Shown here piece by piece: positions 7,861-15,275 of a stretch of 25,440 nucleotides of DNA. Under the pieces are notes generated by a model. That model saw only the letters and a program-made list of their open reading frames with translations, was not told the origin of the DNA and did not search any database. Made by a program: the position numbers and the translations under genes. The stretch's first letter is position 1; each line of letters opens with the position of its first letter. Location: NCBI GenBank assembly GCA_964544305.1, contig CAZJAZ010000042.1, positions 1 to 25,440 on the forward strand, in the 5' to 3' direction. Source of the DNA: JAFDWI01 sp964544305. GTDB lineage: Bacteria; Actinomycetota; Acidimicrobiia; Acidimicrobiales; Iamiaceae.

Positions 7861-9612
7861 ATGCCTACTTTCGCCGAACTCGGCGTGCCCGACGATCTGT
7901 GTGACGCGCTTGACGCGCGTGGCGCGAGCCAAGCATTCCCGATTCAGACGGCCACCATTCCTGCTGCACTTAGCGGTCAAGATATTTGTGGTCGTGCCCC
8001 GACTGGAAGCGGCAAGACGTTTGCCTTTGGCATTCCGTTACTTGCCACTGTTGAACGTGCCCGCCCCAAGCGCCCACGCGGTTTGGTGTTGGTCCCAACC
8101 CGTGAGCTTGCCGCCCAGGTCGCCGATGACCTTGCGTGGATGGGCGCGGGTCGGGGCATTCGAGTGCAGGCGTTCTATGGCGGCGTACGTTTTGAAAGCC
8201 AGATCAAGGCGCTTCGACAGGGCGTGGATATTGCCGTTGCCTGCCCGGGGCGCCTCGTCGACCTCGTGAACCAAGGCATCCTCCGACTTGACGGTGTCGA
8301 CCGCGTGGTCATTGACGAAGCCGATCGCATGGCCGACATGGGCTTTTTGCCCGAAGTCAAGCGCATCGTTGATCAGACCGCCGATGATCGCCAGACATGG
8401 CTGTTCTCCGCGACCCTTGACGGTGACGTTGACGAACTCGTCACGCGGTATCAGAACGATCCGTTCTTTGCGGACGTCACGCCAGATACGCCACGGGTAG
8501 AACTCACGCACTATCACTGGCTTGTCAAGCATCCGGACCGCATCGCAACGACAGCTTCGATCATCGCACGCGTTGGGCCAACCATTGTGTTCACCCGGAC
8601 CCGTCATGGTGCTGATCGAGCCGCCAAGCAACTCGGACAGGCTGGTATTGCAGCCGCAGCGATACATGGCAATCGCTCGCAGAGCCAGCGTCAGCGAGCA
8701 CTTGGCGAGTTCGCTTCAGGCCAGGTACGTGCGCTTGTTGCCACCGACGTCGCAGCCCGGGGAATCCACATTGATGACGTTGCTTGTGTCGTTCATTTTG
8801 ACTTGCCCGAGGATCACAAAGATTATGTGCACCGTTCAGGTCGAACCGGCAGGGCAGGATCGACGGGGGTTGTCGTTGCACTCGTGATGCCAGACAAACG
8901 CCGAAGTGCCAAACAACTCGCACGCACGCTTGGTCTTGACGTGACCATCGATGAAGTTGACGTCGATTTGCTGCCTGAAGCGCCACCACCGGTCAAACGT
9001 GCTCGTCCGAAGTATGCACGCCCACGCGAACAAGACGGTTCCAAGAACCCAAGATCACGTGGCCAAGACCGTTCGCGGCATGACAAATCGTCTCGACCAG
9101 ACCGGGCCAAACGTTCTGAAAGACCTTCTGAGAAGGCGAAAGCAAAGTCTCGGCCAAAGCAGCGGTTCGACGAGATTCGATACGAGTTCGACACCGATGC
9201 ACGTCCATCTCGTTCGACCAGCCGCCCCGCGGGTGCTCCGAAACGCAATGCTTCGGCAAAGAAGAACCAGCATCGCAACACCGGAACTCGCTGGGACGAT
9301 GAGCGGCGTGACGGTCGTCGAAAGTCCGAAGATTCCAGAGCAGACGGTTCTCGTTCAACGCAACGGCATCGTGTGGATGGTGTACGTCGAGACGACGAGA
9401 AGCCTCGAGGACGTTCGGAGCGCAGTGGATCTCAGAGCCGTACCAAATCACCGCCGAATGCTGATTTCCCCAGGTCTCGTCCAAAGAAGAAAAACACGGC
9501 TAAGTCCGGCGCAAAATCGATGAGCAAGAGTCGCAAACCATCATCACGTCCACCGGCACGAACCGGTCGCCCAAAGCGTCGGGGAAGCGAATCGCTTGAG
9601 CGTTCGGAGTAA
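7861..9612 (+). CDS. DEAD-box ATP-dependent RNA helicase with long basic C-terminal tail (RhlE/CshA-like)
   Basis: Cytoplasmic RNA-unwinding ATPase, 583 residues. All core motifs are present: Q motif (F4 upstream, PIQT 27-30), motif I APTGSGKT (46-53), Ia PTREL (79-83), GG (107-108), Ib CPGR (128-131, C in place of the usual T), DEAD (152-155), SAT (183-185), ATDVAARG and HRSGRTGRAG. From about residue 380 the protein is a roughly 200-residue disordered tail rich in R, K, S and P, typical of an RNA-binding extension in cold-shock and ribosome-assembly helicases. The start has a good GGAG 6 nt upstream. The long structured leader suggests post-transcriptional control. Confidence 0.96.
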   Translation: MPTFAELGVPDDLCDALDARGASQAFPIQTATIPAALSGQDICGRAPTGSGKTFAFGIPLLATVERARPKRPRGLVLVPTRELAAQVADDLAWMGAGRGIRVQAFYGGVRFESQIKALRQGVDIAVACPGRLVDLVNQGILRLDGVDRVVIDEADRMADMGFLPEVKRIVDQTADDRQTWLFSATLDGDVDELVTRYQNDPFFADVTPDTPRVELTHYHWLVKHPDRIATTASIIARVGPTIVFTRTRHGADRAAKQLGQAGIAAAAIHGNRSQSQRQRALGEFASGQVRALVATDVAARGIHIDDVACVVHFDLPEDHKDYVHRSGRTGRAGSTGVVVALVMPDKRRSAKQLARTLGLDVTIDEVDVDLLPEAPPPVKRARPKYARPREQDGSKNPRSRGQDRSRHDKSSRPDRAKRSERPSEKAKAKSRPKQRFDEIRYEFDTDARPSRSTSRPAGAPKRNASAKKNQHRNTGTRWDDERRDGRRKSEDSRADGSRSTQRHRVDGVRRDDEKPRGRSERSGSQSRTKSPPNADFPRSRPKKKNTAKSGAKSMSKSRKPSSRPPARTGRPKRRGSESLERSE

Positions 9613-9642
9613 TTCAGCTACGACCAAAGCTGCTGTACCCGC

Positions 9643-9648
9643 TAACAT
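9643..9648 (+). promoter_or_regulatory. Candidate -10 box for tRNA-His (TAACAT)
   Basis: TAACAT fits TANNNT and lies 11 nt before the G-1 base of tRNA-His. No strong -35 is visible. It sits in the 47-nt gap after the helicase stop. Confidence 0.4.
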
Positions 9649-9659
9649 CGGCCCCTCAC

Positions 9660-9737
9660 GGTGATCGTAGCTCAGTTGGTTAGAGCGCCGCGTTGTGGTC
9701 GCGGAGGTCGGGGGTTCGAATCCCCTCGGTCACCCCA
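9660..9737 (+). tRNA. trnH(gug): tRNA-His, anticodon GTG
   Basis: Acceptor GTGATCG pairs with CGGTCAC (one T-G wobble). The genome encodes the histidine-specific G-1 at 9660 opposite discriminator C 9734, and CCA ends at 9737. The anticodon stem CCGCG/CGCGG holds loop TTGTGGT, giving GTG. It reads CAC and CAT. Confidence 0.97.
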
Positions 9738-9786
9738 TCTTTCTTCTCATTGCGGCCGCTTGTTCTGAGCAGATGAGAAGAAAGAT
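9737..9786 (+). repeat. 14-bp perfect inverted repeat directly after tRNA-His
   Basis: ATCTTTCTTCTCAT (9737-9750) and ATGAGAAGAAAGAT (9773-9786) are exact reverse complements separated by 22 nt that include GCGGCCGC. The left arm begins at the last base of the tRNA CCA. The stem is A/T-rich and purine/pyrimidine-polarised, with no T tract after it. It may be a termination or 3'-processing element. Confidence 0.7.
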
Positions 9787-9834
9787 CCAGCATCGGCAAT
9801 GCGAACGTCTTGGAAGCGATGACATCGGCTCTAC

Positions 9835-9840
9835 TACACT
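9835..9840 (+). promoter_or_regulatory. Candidate -10 box for tRNA-Lys (TACACT)
   Basis: TACACT fits TANNNT and ends 6 nt before the mature tRNA-Lys. A weak TTGGAA (9810-9815) lies 19 nt upstream as a possible -35. Confidence 0.35.
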
Positions 9841-9846
9841 CGCTCC

Positions 9847-9921
9847 GCGCCTCTAGCTCAATGGCAGAGCAACGGACTCTTAATCCGCAGGTTCCGGGTT
9901 CGAATCCCGGGGGGCGCACCA
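9847..9921 (+). tRNA. trnK(cuu): tRNA-Lys, anticodon CTT
   Basis: Acceptor GCGCCTC pairs with GGGGCGC (one T-G wobble). The anticodon stem holds loop CTCTTAA, giving CTT. The T arm is CCGGG-TTCGAAT-CCCGG. Discriminator A and an encoded CCA end at 9921. It reads AAG. The TetR gene starts 55 nt downstream. Confidence 0.96.
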
Positions 9922-9960
9922 TCAAAACTGTTCGGTGTTCTTGGACGCTCGCTCGGGTTC

Positions 9961-9966
9961 TAATGT
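9961..9966 (+). promoter_or_regulatory. Candidate -10 box for the TetR gene (TAATGT)
   Basis: TAATGT lies 10 nt before ATG 9977, leaving no room for a Shine-Dalgarno leader. This fits a leaderless transcript. It also argues against the upstream GTG at 9935 as the start. Confidence 0.45.
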
Positions 9967-9976
9967 GGCGACAATC

Positions 9977-10687
9977 ATGAGCGCCGAATTTTCGTGGTTG
10001 CGCCAGCAACCACGACAGCAACGTTCCATCGAACGCATCGAAGCAATTCTTGACACCGCAGAGCGTGTGTTTCACGACGTTGGCTATGACAATGCCAACA
10101 CCAATCTCATTGCTGATCGTGCAGGGATTCCGGTCGCCACGCTCTACCGCTGGTTCCCTGATAAAGCAGCACTCGCCGACGGGCTCGCGGCCCGATATCT
10201 TGAACGACTCAGTCAGACCTATACCGATCTCATATCGTCCGCTCCGCCCAAGTCTGATTTGATGCGAACCGGCATACACGATCTCGCACGGCTTGTGGCC
10301 GACAACCCAGGCCTTCCGACGATCGTTGCGGCCTCGGTCTCTTCAACAACGACCTCTGCATTGCGTACGGTCCTCCATGACGCTGTTGCAATGATTATTC
10401 GCACTCGTGTGCCAACTGTCGAAAATGACGATCTTGCACGCATTTCACGCATGGTCACTACGCTCACATTCGCAGCACTCGGCGACGCACTCGGACGCGA
10501 CGACGCTGACTACGAACAAGATGTTGATGAGTTCTCAAACTTGATCATTGCCTGGCTCGGAGCTCGCTTCCCTCCACCAGATGATCCGGTATGGGACGTC
10601 GCAAATCCACTCATCGTCCCGTTGGCACCAACGCATGGCGACCGAGGTGGCAACCAACGCGATCACATAGGCGGGCGCAACTTTTAA
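9977..10687 (+). CDS. TetR/AcrR-family transcriptional regulator
   Basis: A 236-residue DNA-binding repressor-type protein. The N-terminal domain shows the TetR helix-turn-helix: RIEAILDTAERVFHDVGY, then IADRAGIPVATLYRWFPDKAAL at about residues 46-67. The ligand-binding C-terminal part is helical and not diagnostic. I chose ATG 9977 rather than the in-frame GTG at 9935, since the earlier 14 residues have no TetR character and a TANNNT box sits 10 nt upstream of 9977. The flanks are tRNA-Lys and, convergently, the rpe operon, so no target gene is evident. The ligand is unknown. Confidence 0.88.
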   Translation: MSAEFSWLRQQPRQQRSIERIEAILDTAERVFHDVGYDNANTNLIADRAGIPVATLYRWFPDKAALADGLAARYLERLSQTYTDLISSAPPKSDLMRTGIHDLARLVADNPGLPTIVAASVSSTTTSALRTVLHDAVAMIIRTRVPTVENDDLARISRMVTTLTFAALGDALGRDDADYEQDVDEFSNLIIAWLGARFPPPDDPVWDVANPLIVPLAPTHGDRGGNQRDHIGGRNF

Positions 10688-10709
10688 TGCACGTAGTGTG
10701 GTGAGGTCA

Positions 10710-11000
10710 CTACCGCAAGGTTTGGGCCAGTTCACCAAGCACACGCGCCATTGCAACAAGTGACGTACGATCGTGGTCAACGTGTGAAAGTTCCGAAACT
10801 TGTTCTCCAAGGCGTCGGAGCGTTACCGCGACGTCGTTGCATTCGCTTTGCGTCACGTCAATACGGTCCCCTCGCAAATGCGGCGCAATTTGTTCTTGTT
10901 GCAGTTCGAGTGTTGCTGCGCCTGTTGCCGGGTCAAGTCGGCCTTCGAGCACGGCCCTGGCCGTTTCAGTGACGATTCGAACCCGATCACGAGGATTCAC
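10710..11000 (-). CDS. Small hypothetical protein, last gene of the rpe operon
   Basis: A 96-residue soluble, helical, acidic/polar protein that I do not recognise. It starts at GTG 11000, only 3 nt after the stop of the preceding membrane/lipoprotein gene, with GGGGG 7 nt upstream as a plausible ribosome binding site. There is no signal peptide, membrane segment or cysteine motif apart from one Cys. The pattern of a leading VRIVTETARAVLEG helix and a closing ARVLGELAQTL helix suggests a small helical bundle. Real by operon context; function unknown. Confidence 0.65.
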   Translation of the reverse strand: MNPRDRVRIVTETARAVLEGRLDPATGAATLELQQEQIAPHLRGDRIDVTQSECNDVAVTLRRLGEQVSELSHVDHDRTSLVAMARVLGELAQTLR

Positions 11001-11003
11001 CTC

Positions 11004-11744
11004 TCAGCCCCCGGGTTGCACCGTATTGGGGGTTGGTTCTACCGGCATGTTCTCGGTAGGCACGCCATATGTTCCTGAGTCGCCTTCGCCCGTTGGGCCG
11101 TAACCCATCACGCCAAGATTGACGTCACCATCGTTGAGACCACACGTGTTCGTTGCGTAGCGTGCAAGCGAATACATGGCCCGAACGGTTCCGGGATGGC
11201 GGACAAACTCGTCGTAGAACACACCCATGCGCCGTTGACTGGCAAAACCTTCAACCGGGAAAGCAGTTACTGAACCATCGGCCTGGACGACGCTGACCAT
11301 CGGCGCTTGCATGCGGTTTCCCGATTCGATCCCTTTGGCAATCCGCTCAGCAGAATCTCCCAATGTTGAAACTTTGACACGGATTGTCCGGGGCGCAGCT
11401 TTCTCAAGTCCACGAAACGTGACTGCAGCCGCCCGGAGTTGCTCGGCCGCTTGGGCATCGGTGCCGTCGTTCACCTTGGAAGACAGCGATGCAAATGACG
11501 GCGCTTGCTTAAGGCCCGCACAGAATTCGGCCTGATCGCCGTTGTATTTGGCACAGCCGACCAAAGTTGCCGCGAGCAGTAGCAGCACAAAGCAGATTGC
11601 GCCGATTTGTACCGCTCGTGTCCTGGTCGCCGAGCGCTTCTTTCCGGTCGACTTTGAGGGGGTGATGCGCTTGCCGACGGTCGGTTCGACCTCTTGATTA
11701 CCACCCGAGTTGTGTGGGGCGCGACCTCTCGCGTTGCGAGTCAT
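11004..11744 (-). CDS. Membrane-anchored protein, possible lipoprotein
   Basis: A 246-residue protein that I cannot assign to a named family. Residues 1-43 are basic and polar, rich in K, R, T and S. A single hydrophobic segment (about 44-63) ends in LVGC (61-64), which would satisfy a lipobox, although a 40-residue n-region is long for a lipoprotein signal. It may instead be a single-pass membrane protein. The outer part has two further cysteines (FCAGL and NTCGLN) that could form a disulfide. Its ATG overlaps the rpe stop in an ATGA arrangement (4 nt), so translation is coupled to rpe. Confidence 0.8.
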   Translation of the reverse strand: MTRNARGRAPHNSGGNQEVEPTVGKRITPSKSTGKKRSATRTRAVQIGAICFVLLLLAATLVGCAKYNGDQAEFCAGLKQAPSFASLSSKVNDGTDAQAAEQLRAAAVTFRGLEKAAPRTIRVKVSTLGDSAERIAKGIESGNRMQAPMVSVVQADGSVTAFPVEGFASQRRMGVFYDEFVRHPGTVRAMYSLARYATNTCGLNDGDVNLGVMGYGPTGEGDSGTYGVPTENMPVEPTPNTVQPGG

Positions 11745-12424
11745 CGCGCAGCCTCAGCTCGTGCACGCAGGTCGGTGACCGCGTGCGAGAACCCTTCTGG
11801 GTCGGCAAATAATGAACTGCCTGCGATAAATACGTTGGCGCCCGCTTTGGCCGCGCCAGCAATGGTTGCCGGCCCAATGCCTCCGTCGACTTCCAGGTCG
11901 ATTGGGTGCCCGGCGTGCGCGATCATCGTCGCGACTTGCGCAATTTTAGGTTCCATCGTTGCGATGTATTTCTGTCCACCGAATCCTGGGTTCACGGTCA
12001 TGACCAGCACGAGGTCGACCAGGTCAAGCACGTGCGCGACGGCGACTGCGGGTGTGGCCGGGTTGAGCGCTACCGCGGCTGACGCGCCAAGGTCGTTGAT
12101 GGCACCAAGCGTGCGATGCAAGTGGACACACGCTTCGGCGTGCACAATGAGGCGCGAACATCCCGCTTCGACATAGCGCTCGGCCAATTGGTCAGGATTA
12201 TTCACCATCAGATGTGCTTCGAAGGGAACCTGCACGTGGGGACGACATGCTGCGATCACGTCAGGTCCAAAGGTCAGGTTTGGAACGAAGTTGCCGTCCA
12301 TGACGTCCCATTGGATGCAATCAACGCCTCCCTCTTCTAACGCCCGAACCGCATTTTCAAGGTTGGCGAAATCGGCGGGGAGCACCGACGGGACGATCTG
12401 GGTGGGTCGGTCGTTAGATGCCAC
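11741..12424 (-). CDS. rpe: Ribulose-phosphate 3-epimerase
   Basis: Interconverts ribulose-5-phosphate and xylulose-5-phosphate in the pentose phosphate pathway. It is a TIM-barrel protein of 227 residues, normal for the family. Signatures are VPSVLPADFANL at the N-terminus, QWDVMDGNFVPNLTFGP with catalytic Asp and metal ligands, AHLMV, VLVMTVNPGFGGQ, the second catalytic Asp in LEVDGGI, and FIAGSSLF at the phosphate site. The start is GTG 12424, which gives the usual short lead before VPSVLPADF. It heads a three-gene operon (overlapping membrane/lipoprotein, then the 96-residue protein) and is divergent from the RNA methyltransferase with 89 nt between starts. Confidence 0.96.
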   Translation of the reverse strand: MASNDRPTQIVPSVLPADFANLENAVRALEEGGVDCIQWDVMDGNFVPNLTFGPDVIAACRPHVQVPFEAHLMVNNPDQLAERYVEAGCSRLIVHAEACVHLHRTLGAINDLGASAAVALNPATPAVAVAHVLDLVDLVLVMTVNPGFGGQKYIATMEPKIAQVATMIAHAGHPIDLEVDGGIGPATIAGAAKAGANVFIAGSSLFADPEGFSHAVTDLRARAEAAR

Positions 12425-12499
12425 GCCTTCTAGTCTCGCACGCGGCCCCTGCCTTTGTGGAGCGTGACGCAGGGTCCGGCTGCAAGACCCTCGGAGCCG

Positions 12500-12505
12500 T
12501 AGGCT
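12500..12505 (+). promoter_or_regulatory. Candidate -10 box for the RNA methyltransferase (TAGGCT)
   Basis: TAGGCT lies 8 nt before ATG 12514 with no Shine-Dalgarno between, fitting a leaderless start. It supports 12514 over the in-frame ATG at 12418. Confidence 0.45.
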
Positions 12506-12513
12506 TGATCGCC

Positions 12514-13713
12514 ATGGCCGAGCGCTACGAGATCACTACCGAATCAATGGCAAATGGTGGTGATGCTGTTGGACGAGACGCGCAAGGTCGTGCCGTCTTC
12601 GTGACCGGAGCCCTGCCTGGCGAGCGCGTTACCGTTGAGGTCGACAAGCAGTCGCGGTCGTTCTCTCACGCGCATGTGCTTTCAATTTCTAACGCTGCGG
12701 CGAAGCGGCGAGAACCTCCATGCCCGCATGTGGCCCGTGGTTGTGGAGGCTGTGGTTGGCAGCACATCGAGCCCGACGCGCAGCGGCATTTCAAGGCCGA
12801 GGTGCTCAACGACGTGTTGTCTCGTATCGGTGGGGTGGCGACGCCACTTGTTCTTCCTGGCATCTCGTTGCAAGAAACGGGGTATCGAACGACCGTGCGT
12901 GTTGGGGTGGTCAATGGTCGTGCGGGTTTCCGCCGGTCTCGATCACGGTCGATAGTCGACGTGGATTCGTGCTTGGTCGCGCACCCCCTTGTGGACGAAC
13001 TCATCGAGGACGGCGAATTTCACGGGTGCCGGGAGGTGACAATTCGGGTTGGGGCACGAACTGACGAACGAATAGTCGTGGCATCACCCAAGGCAGACGG
13101 CGTCGCCGTGCCAAACGATGTATTGGTCGTTGGAACCGATGAGCTCAATGCTGGGCGTCACGCCTGGCATCATGAGGCTGTTGCTGGACGCGTATGGCGT
13201 ATTTCGGCGACATCCTTCTTTCAAATTCGCCCAGATGGTGCCGAAGTACTGATCGATACAATTCACGATGCGTTGAACGGAACGTCGGGGCGCCTTGTTG
13301 ATCTGTGTTGCGGCGTCGGCCTGTTAGGTGGGGCCCTTGCATTACGCGATCCTGATCGTTGGCGCCTCGTTGGCGTCGAACGACATCGTCCGGCGATTCA
13401 TGACGCGAAGGTGAATTGGTCATCAATTGATGATGCTCGGATTGTTCGTGCATCGATTGATTCGTGGAGTCCAAGTGGCGCTGATGTGGTGGTTGCTGAT
13501 CCTGCTCGTGCGGGCTTAGGGCGTACAGGGGTGAACGCTGTGGCAGCGACCGGGGCACAGCGTGTCGTGCTGGTGAGTTGTGACGCGGGGTCACTGGGCC
13601 GAGACACGAAACTGCTCAGCGAAGCGGGCTACGAGTTCGTTCAGGCAACGCTCGTGGATCTATTTGGTCAGACGCCGCATTTGGAAGCTGTTTCGGTCTT
13701 CAACCGGTCATAA
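12514..13713 (+). CDS. TRAM-domain RNA (uracil-5-)-methyltransferase, RlmD/TrmA family
   Basis: SAM-dependent enzyme that methylates C5 of a uridine in 23S rRNA or tRNA. From ATG 12514 it has 399 residues. A TRAM domain covers about 3-57. Fe-S cluster cysteines are C70, C77, C80 and C153. FFQ sits at 235-237, the SAM-binding loop is LVDLCCGVGLLGG (261-273), motif VADPARAGL spans 327-335, the catalytic Cys is C356 in VSCDAGSLGRD, and the general base is E391 in GQTPHLEAV. An in-frame ATG at 12418 would add 32 residues lacking family similarity and overlap rpe, so I reject it. Whether the target is rRNA (RlmD/RlmC-like) or tRNA cannot be told from sequence alone. The four cysteines favour the RlmD group. 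Confidence 0.93.
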   Translation: MAERYEITTESMANGGDAVGRDAQGRAVFVTGALPGERVTVEVDKQSRSFSHAHVLSISNAAAKRREPPCPHVARGCGGCGWQHIEPDAQRHFKAEVLNDVLSRIGGVATPLVLPGISLQETGYRTTVRVGVVNGRAGFRRSRSRSIVDVDSCLVAHPLVDELIEDGEFHGCREVTIRVGARTDERIVVASPKADGVAVPNDVLVVGTDELNAGRHAWHHEAVAGRVWRISATSFFQIRPDGAEVLIDTIHDALNGTSGRLVDLCCGVGLLGGALALRDPDRWRLVGVERHRPAIHDAKVNWSSIDDARIVRASIDSWSPSGADVVVADPARAGLGRTGVNAVAATGAQRVVLVSCDAGSLGRDTKLLSEAGYEFVQATLVDLFGQTPHLEAVSVFNRS

Positions 13714-13716
13714 TCA

Positions 13717-13733
13717 TTTCGCTCCAAGCGAAA
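13717..13733. terminator. Short hairpin between convergent methyltransferase and clpP
   Basis: TTTCGCT (13717-13723) pairs perfectly with AGCGAAA (13727-13733) around a 3-nt loop, right after the methyltransferase stop. No T tract follows, so termination is only a possibility. Confidence 0.35.
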
Positions 13734-13766
13734 CTCGTCGCACAAAAGCGGAACTTGTCGCAGAAC
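13728..13766. repeat. Imperfect tandem repeat in the intergenic gap
   Basis: Two adjacent units of about 20 nt share the pattern GCGRAACTYGTCGCASAA (R, Y and S mark the differing bases). They fill much of the 74-nt space between the two convergent genes. Function unknown. Confidence 0.4.
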
Positions 13767-13787
13767 GACTGTGTGTGGTGGCTTGTT

Positions 13788-14402
13788 TTAGAGAAGTTCG
13801 CCGCGGCGCACGATCACCTTGTCGATGATTCCATAGTCACGGGCCTCTTCTGCGGTGAACCAACGGTCACGTTCGGAGTCTTCTTGGATCTGTTCCAAAG
13901 TTTGGCCGGTGTGATGCGCAATCCGTTCAGCCATCAATTTCTTCGTGTACGCCATTTGCTCGGCCTGAATCGCAATATCGGATGCTTGACCCTGAAAACC
14001 GCCCGACGGCTGATGCATCATGATCCGTGAGTGCGGCAGGGCGATGCGTTTGCCGGGTGTGCCTGCACACAACAAGAACTGGCCCATTGACGCGCAGAGC
14101 CCCGTACAAATGGTTCCTACATCGGGTTGGATGAACTGCATCGTGTCGTAGATTGCGAGCCCAGCCGACACCGATCCACCCGGCGAATTGATGTAGAGCC
14201 AAATGTCAGCTTCGGGATCTTGGCCTTCAAGGTGAAGGAGTTGCGCGGTGAGCAGGTTGGCAACCGTGTCGTTTACCTCAGATCCGAGAAAGATGATGCG
14301 TTCGCCGAGCAGCCGGGTGTACACCTCGGTCATCGGGTCGAAACCACCCGCAGACATGGTTGTGGCGGCGTCATTCGTTATCGTTGTCGTGTGTTGCACC
14401 AT
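13788..14402 (-). CDS. clpP: ATP-dependent Clp protease proteolytic subunit ClpP
   Basis: Serine peptidase that forms the tetradecameric chamber used by ClpX/ClpA/ClpC. It has 204 residues from ATG 14402, a normal length. The catalytic triad is visible: S105 in GLCASMGQFLL, H130 in MMHQPSGG and D179 in ERDRWFTAEEARDYGIID. YINSPGGSV (70-78) forms the oxyanion-hole region. The open frame extends to 14471, but that would overlap tRNA-Leu on the other strand, so I choose 14402, with TATCCT 8 nt upstream. Many actinobacteria carry adjacent clpP1-clpP2. Here there is one copy and no clpX neighbour, so a second subunit, if any, lies elsewhere. Confidence 0.95.
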   Translation of the reverse strand: MVQHTTTITNDAATTMSAGGFDPMTEVYTRLLGERIIFLGSEVNDTVANLLTAQLLHLEGQDPEADIWLYINSPGGSVSAGLAIYDTMQFIQPDVGTICTGLCASMGQFLLCAGTPGKRIALPHSRIMMHQPSGGFQGQASDIAIQAEQMAYTKKLMAERIAHHTGQTLEQIQEDSERDRWFTAEEARDYGIIDKVIVRRGELL

Positions 14403-14410
14403 GGCGTGGC

Positions 14411-14416
14411 AGGATA
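14411..14416 (-). promoter_or_regulatory. Candidate -10 box for clpP (TATCCT)
   Basis: TATCCT on the minus strand lies 8 nt before the chosen clpP ATG and matches TANNNT. It is consistent with a leaderless mRNA. Confidence 0.45.
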
Positions 14417-14441
14417 GCGGGCGCACGCATGCAACGCGCAC

Positions 14442-14518
14442 GCCGACGTAGCCCAATTGGCAGAGGCACATGGTTTAGGTCCATGCCAGTGAGGGTTCGA
14501 GTCCCTCCGTCGGCACCA
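14442..14518 (+). tRNA. trnL(uag): tRNA with leucine anticodon TAG but short (class I) variable loop
   Basis: Acceptor GCCGACG pairs with CGTCGGC. The anticodon stem CATGG/CCATG holds loop TTTAGGT, giving TAG with T33 and G37. The T arm is GAGGG-TTCGAGT-CCCTC. Discriminator A and an encoded CCA end at 14518. The D stem has three pairs (GCC/GGC) and a C-A mismatch, as in Leu/Ser tRNAs. Only 5 nt (CCAGT) separate the anticodon and T stems, whereas bacterial leucine tRNAs normally have a long variable arm and exceed 80 nt. It would read CUA and CUG. Identity as leucine is inferred from the anticodon and A73. Confidence 0.88.
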
Positions 14519-14597
14519 TCATCCCCGCTCGTCATCGCCCTATAACTGAGCGAAGCGGCTTGCAATTTTGGGATTGCTTGCTGAATGCAGCGCGAGG

Positions 14598-14616
14598 TGT
14601 CCGCCGTAGGCGGACA
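14598..14616 (+). terminator. Hairpin downstream of tRNA-Leu
   Basis: TGTCCGCC (14598-14605) pairs with GGCGGACA (14609-14616) around loop GTA, 80 nt after the tRNA. No T run follows. It could terminate the tRNA transcript or lie in the leader of the next gene. Confidence 0.35.
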
Positions 14617-14652
14617 AATGTCCCAAAGTTCGGAATTGGGGGACGGGAACGG

Positions 14653-14658
14653 TAGCGT
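14653..14658 (+). promoter_or_regulatory. Candidate -10 box for the membrane protein gene (TAGCGT)
   Basis: TAGCGT lies 9 nt before ATG 14668 with no Shine-Dalgarno in between, fitting the leaderless pattern seen elsewhere in the window. Confidence 0.4.
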
Positions 14659-14667
14659 TGCACAGCG

Positions 14668-15192
14668 ATGGCTGAAACATCGTTGATCGGCGAAGCACGG
14701 GCCCCATCGCCTTCGCCCGCCAACACAAAACCCGGCGAGTCACCGACCTCAGCGACTTCGCCAACGGGTTCAATTCTCGGTGATGCCGTTGTAACAGCGG
14801 CCCCCTGCACCACCGACGGCGCGCCGATTGTGCGCACAACGGCCGAGCGTTTTATGCGCAAGGTCCTTTTCATCGCCGAGCCGGACCCAACGGTGACCGA
14901 TGCCAAGGTCAACAGCCTGTTTGAGAAATCCATTCTGATTTCGGCAACCCGCTGTCTACTCGCCTATGTCGTTTTCCCGATCTTCGCCCCGGCGCTCTAT
15001 GCCGCATCAAGTTGGGGGCCAGCCATCGGTTTGACGGTGGGTGCTGTTGCGTTGGTTTTTGATGTTGCTGGCATGCGGCGCTTTTGGAAAGCGAATCACC
15101 GGTGGCGCTGGCACATGACCGCCATTTACGCCGGGATCATGGTGCTTGTGGTGATCTTGGTGATCAACGACTTTCAGTATCTTCTCGCATAG
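14668..15192 (+). CDS. Conserved-looking integral membrane protein of unknown function
   Basis: 174 residues. Residues 1-55 are a low-complexity S/P/T/A-rich, probably disordered cytoplasmic tail. Residues 57-90 (TTAERFMRKVLFIAEPDPTVTDAKVNSLFEKS) are soluble and amphipathic. Three hydrophobic segments follow at about 91-112, 117-134 and 150-170, joined by a very basic loop (MRRFWKANHRWRWH). I cannot name the family with confidence; the layout resembles small uncharacterised actinobacterial membrane proteins. There is no operon partner. Confidence 0.75.
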   Translation: MAETSLIGEARAPSPSPANTKPGESPTSATSPTGSILGDAVVTAAPCTTDGAPIVRTTAERFMRKVLFIAEPDPTVTDAKVNSLFEKSILISATRCLLAYVVFPIFAPALYAASSWGPAIGLTVGAVALVFDVAGMRRFWKANHRWRWHMTAIYAGIMVLVVILVINDFQYLLA

Positions 15193-15275
15193 TTCTTGCA
15201 ACCCGGCAAGTAGCGAAGTGTTGAAGGATCGGTATCGGCCAGCTTGGGTGCAATGTCGCTTGCAATCAACGAAAC

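Noticed and set aside
7654..7904. Small open frames in the leader of the DEAD-box helicase
   Set aside because: No Shine-Dalgarno, and no recognisable protein character; the stretch is better explained by RNA structure.
9660..9921. tRNA cluster as a possible integration site
   Set aside because: No integrase, no duplicated tRNA 3' end and no composition shift was seen nearby.
15195..15210. CTTGC/GCAAG hairpin between the 174-residue membrane protein and rdgB
   Set aside because: The 5-bp stem with no T tract is too weak to call a terminator.
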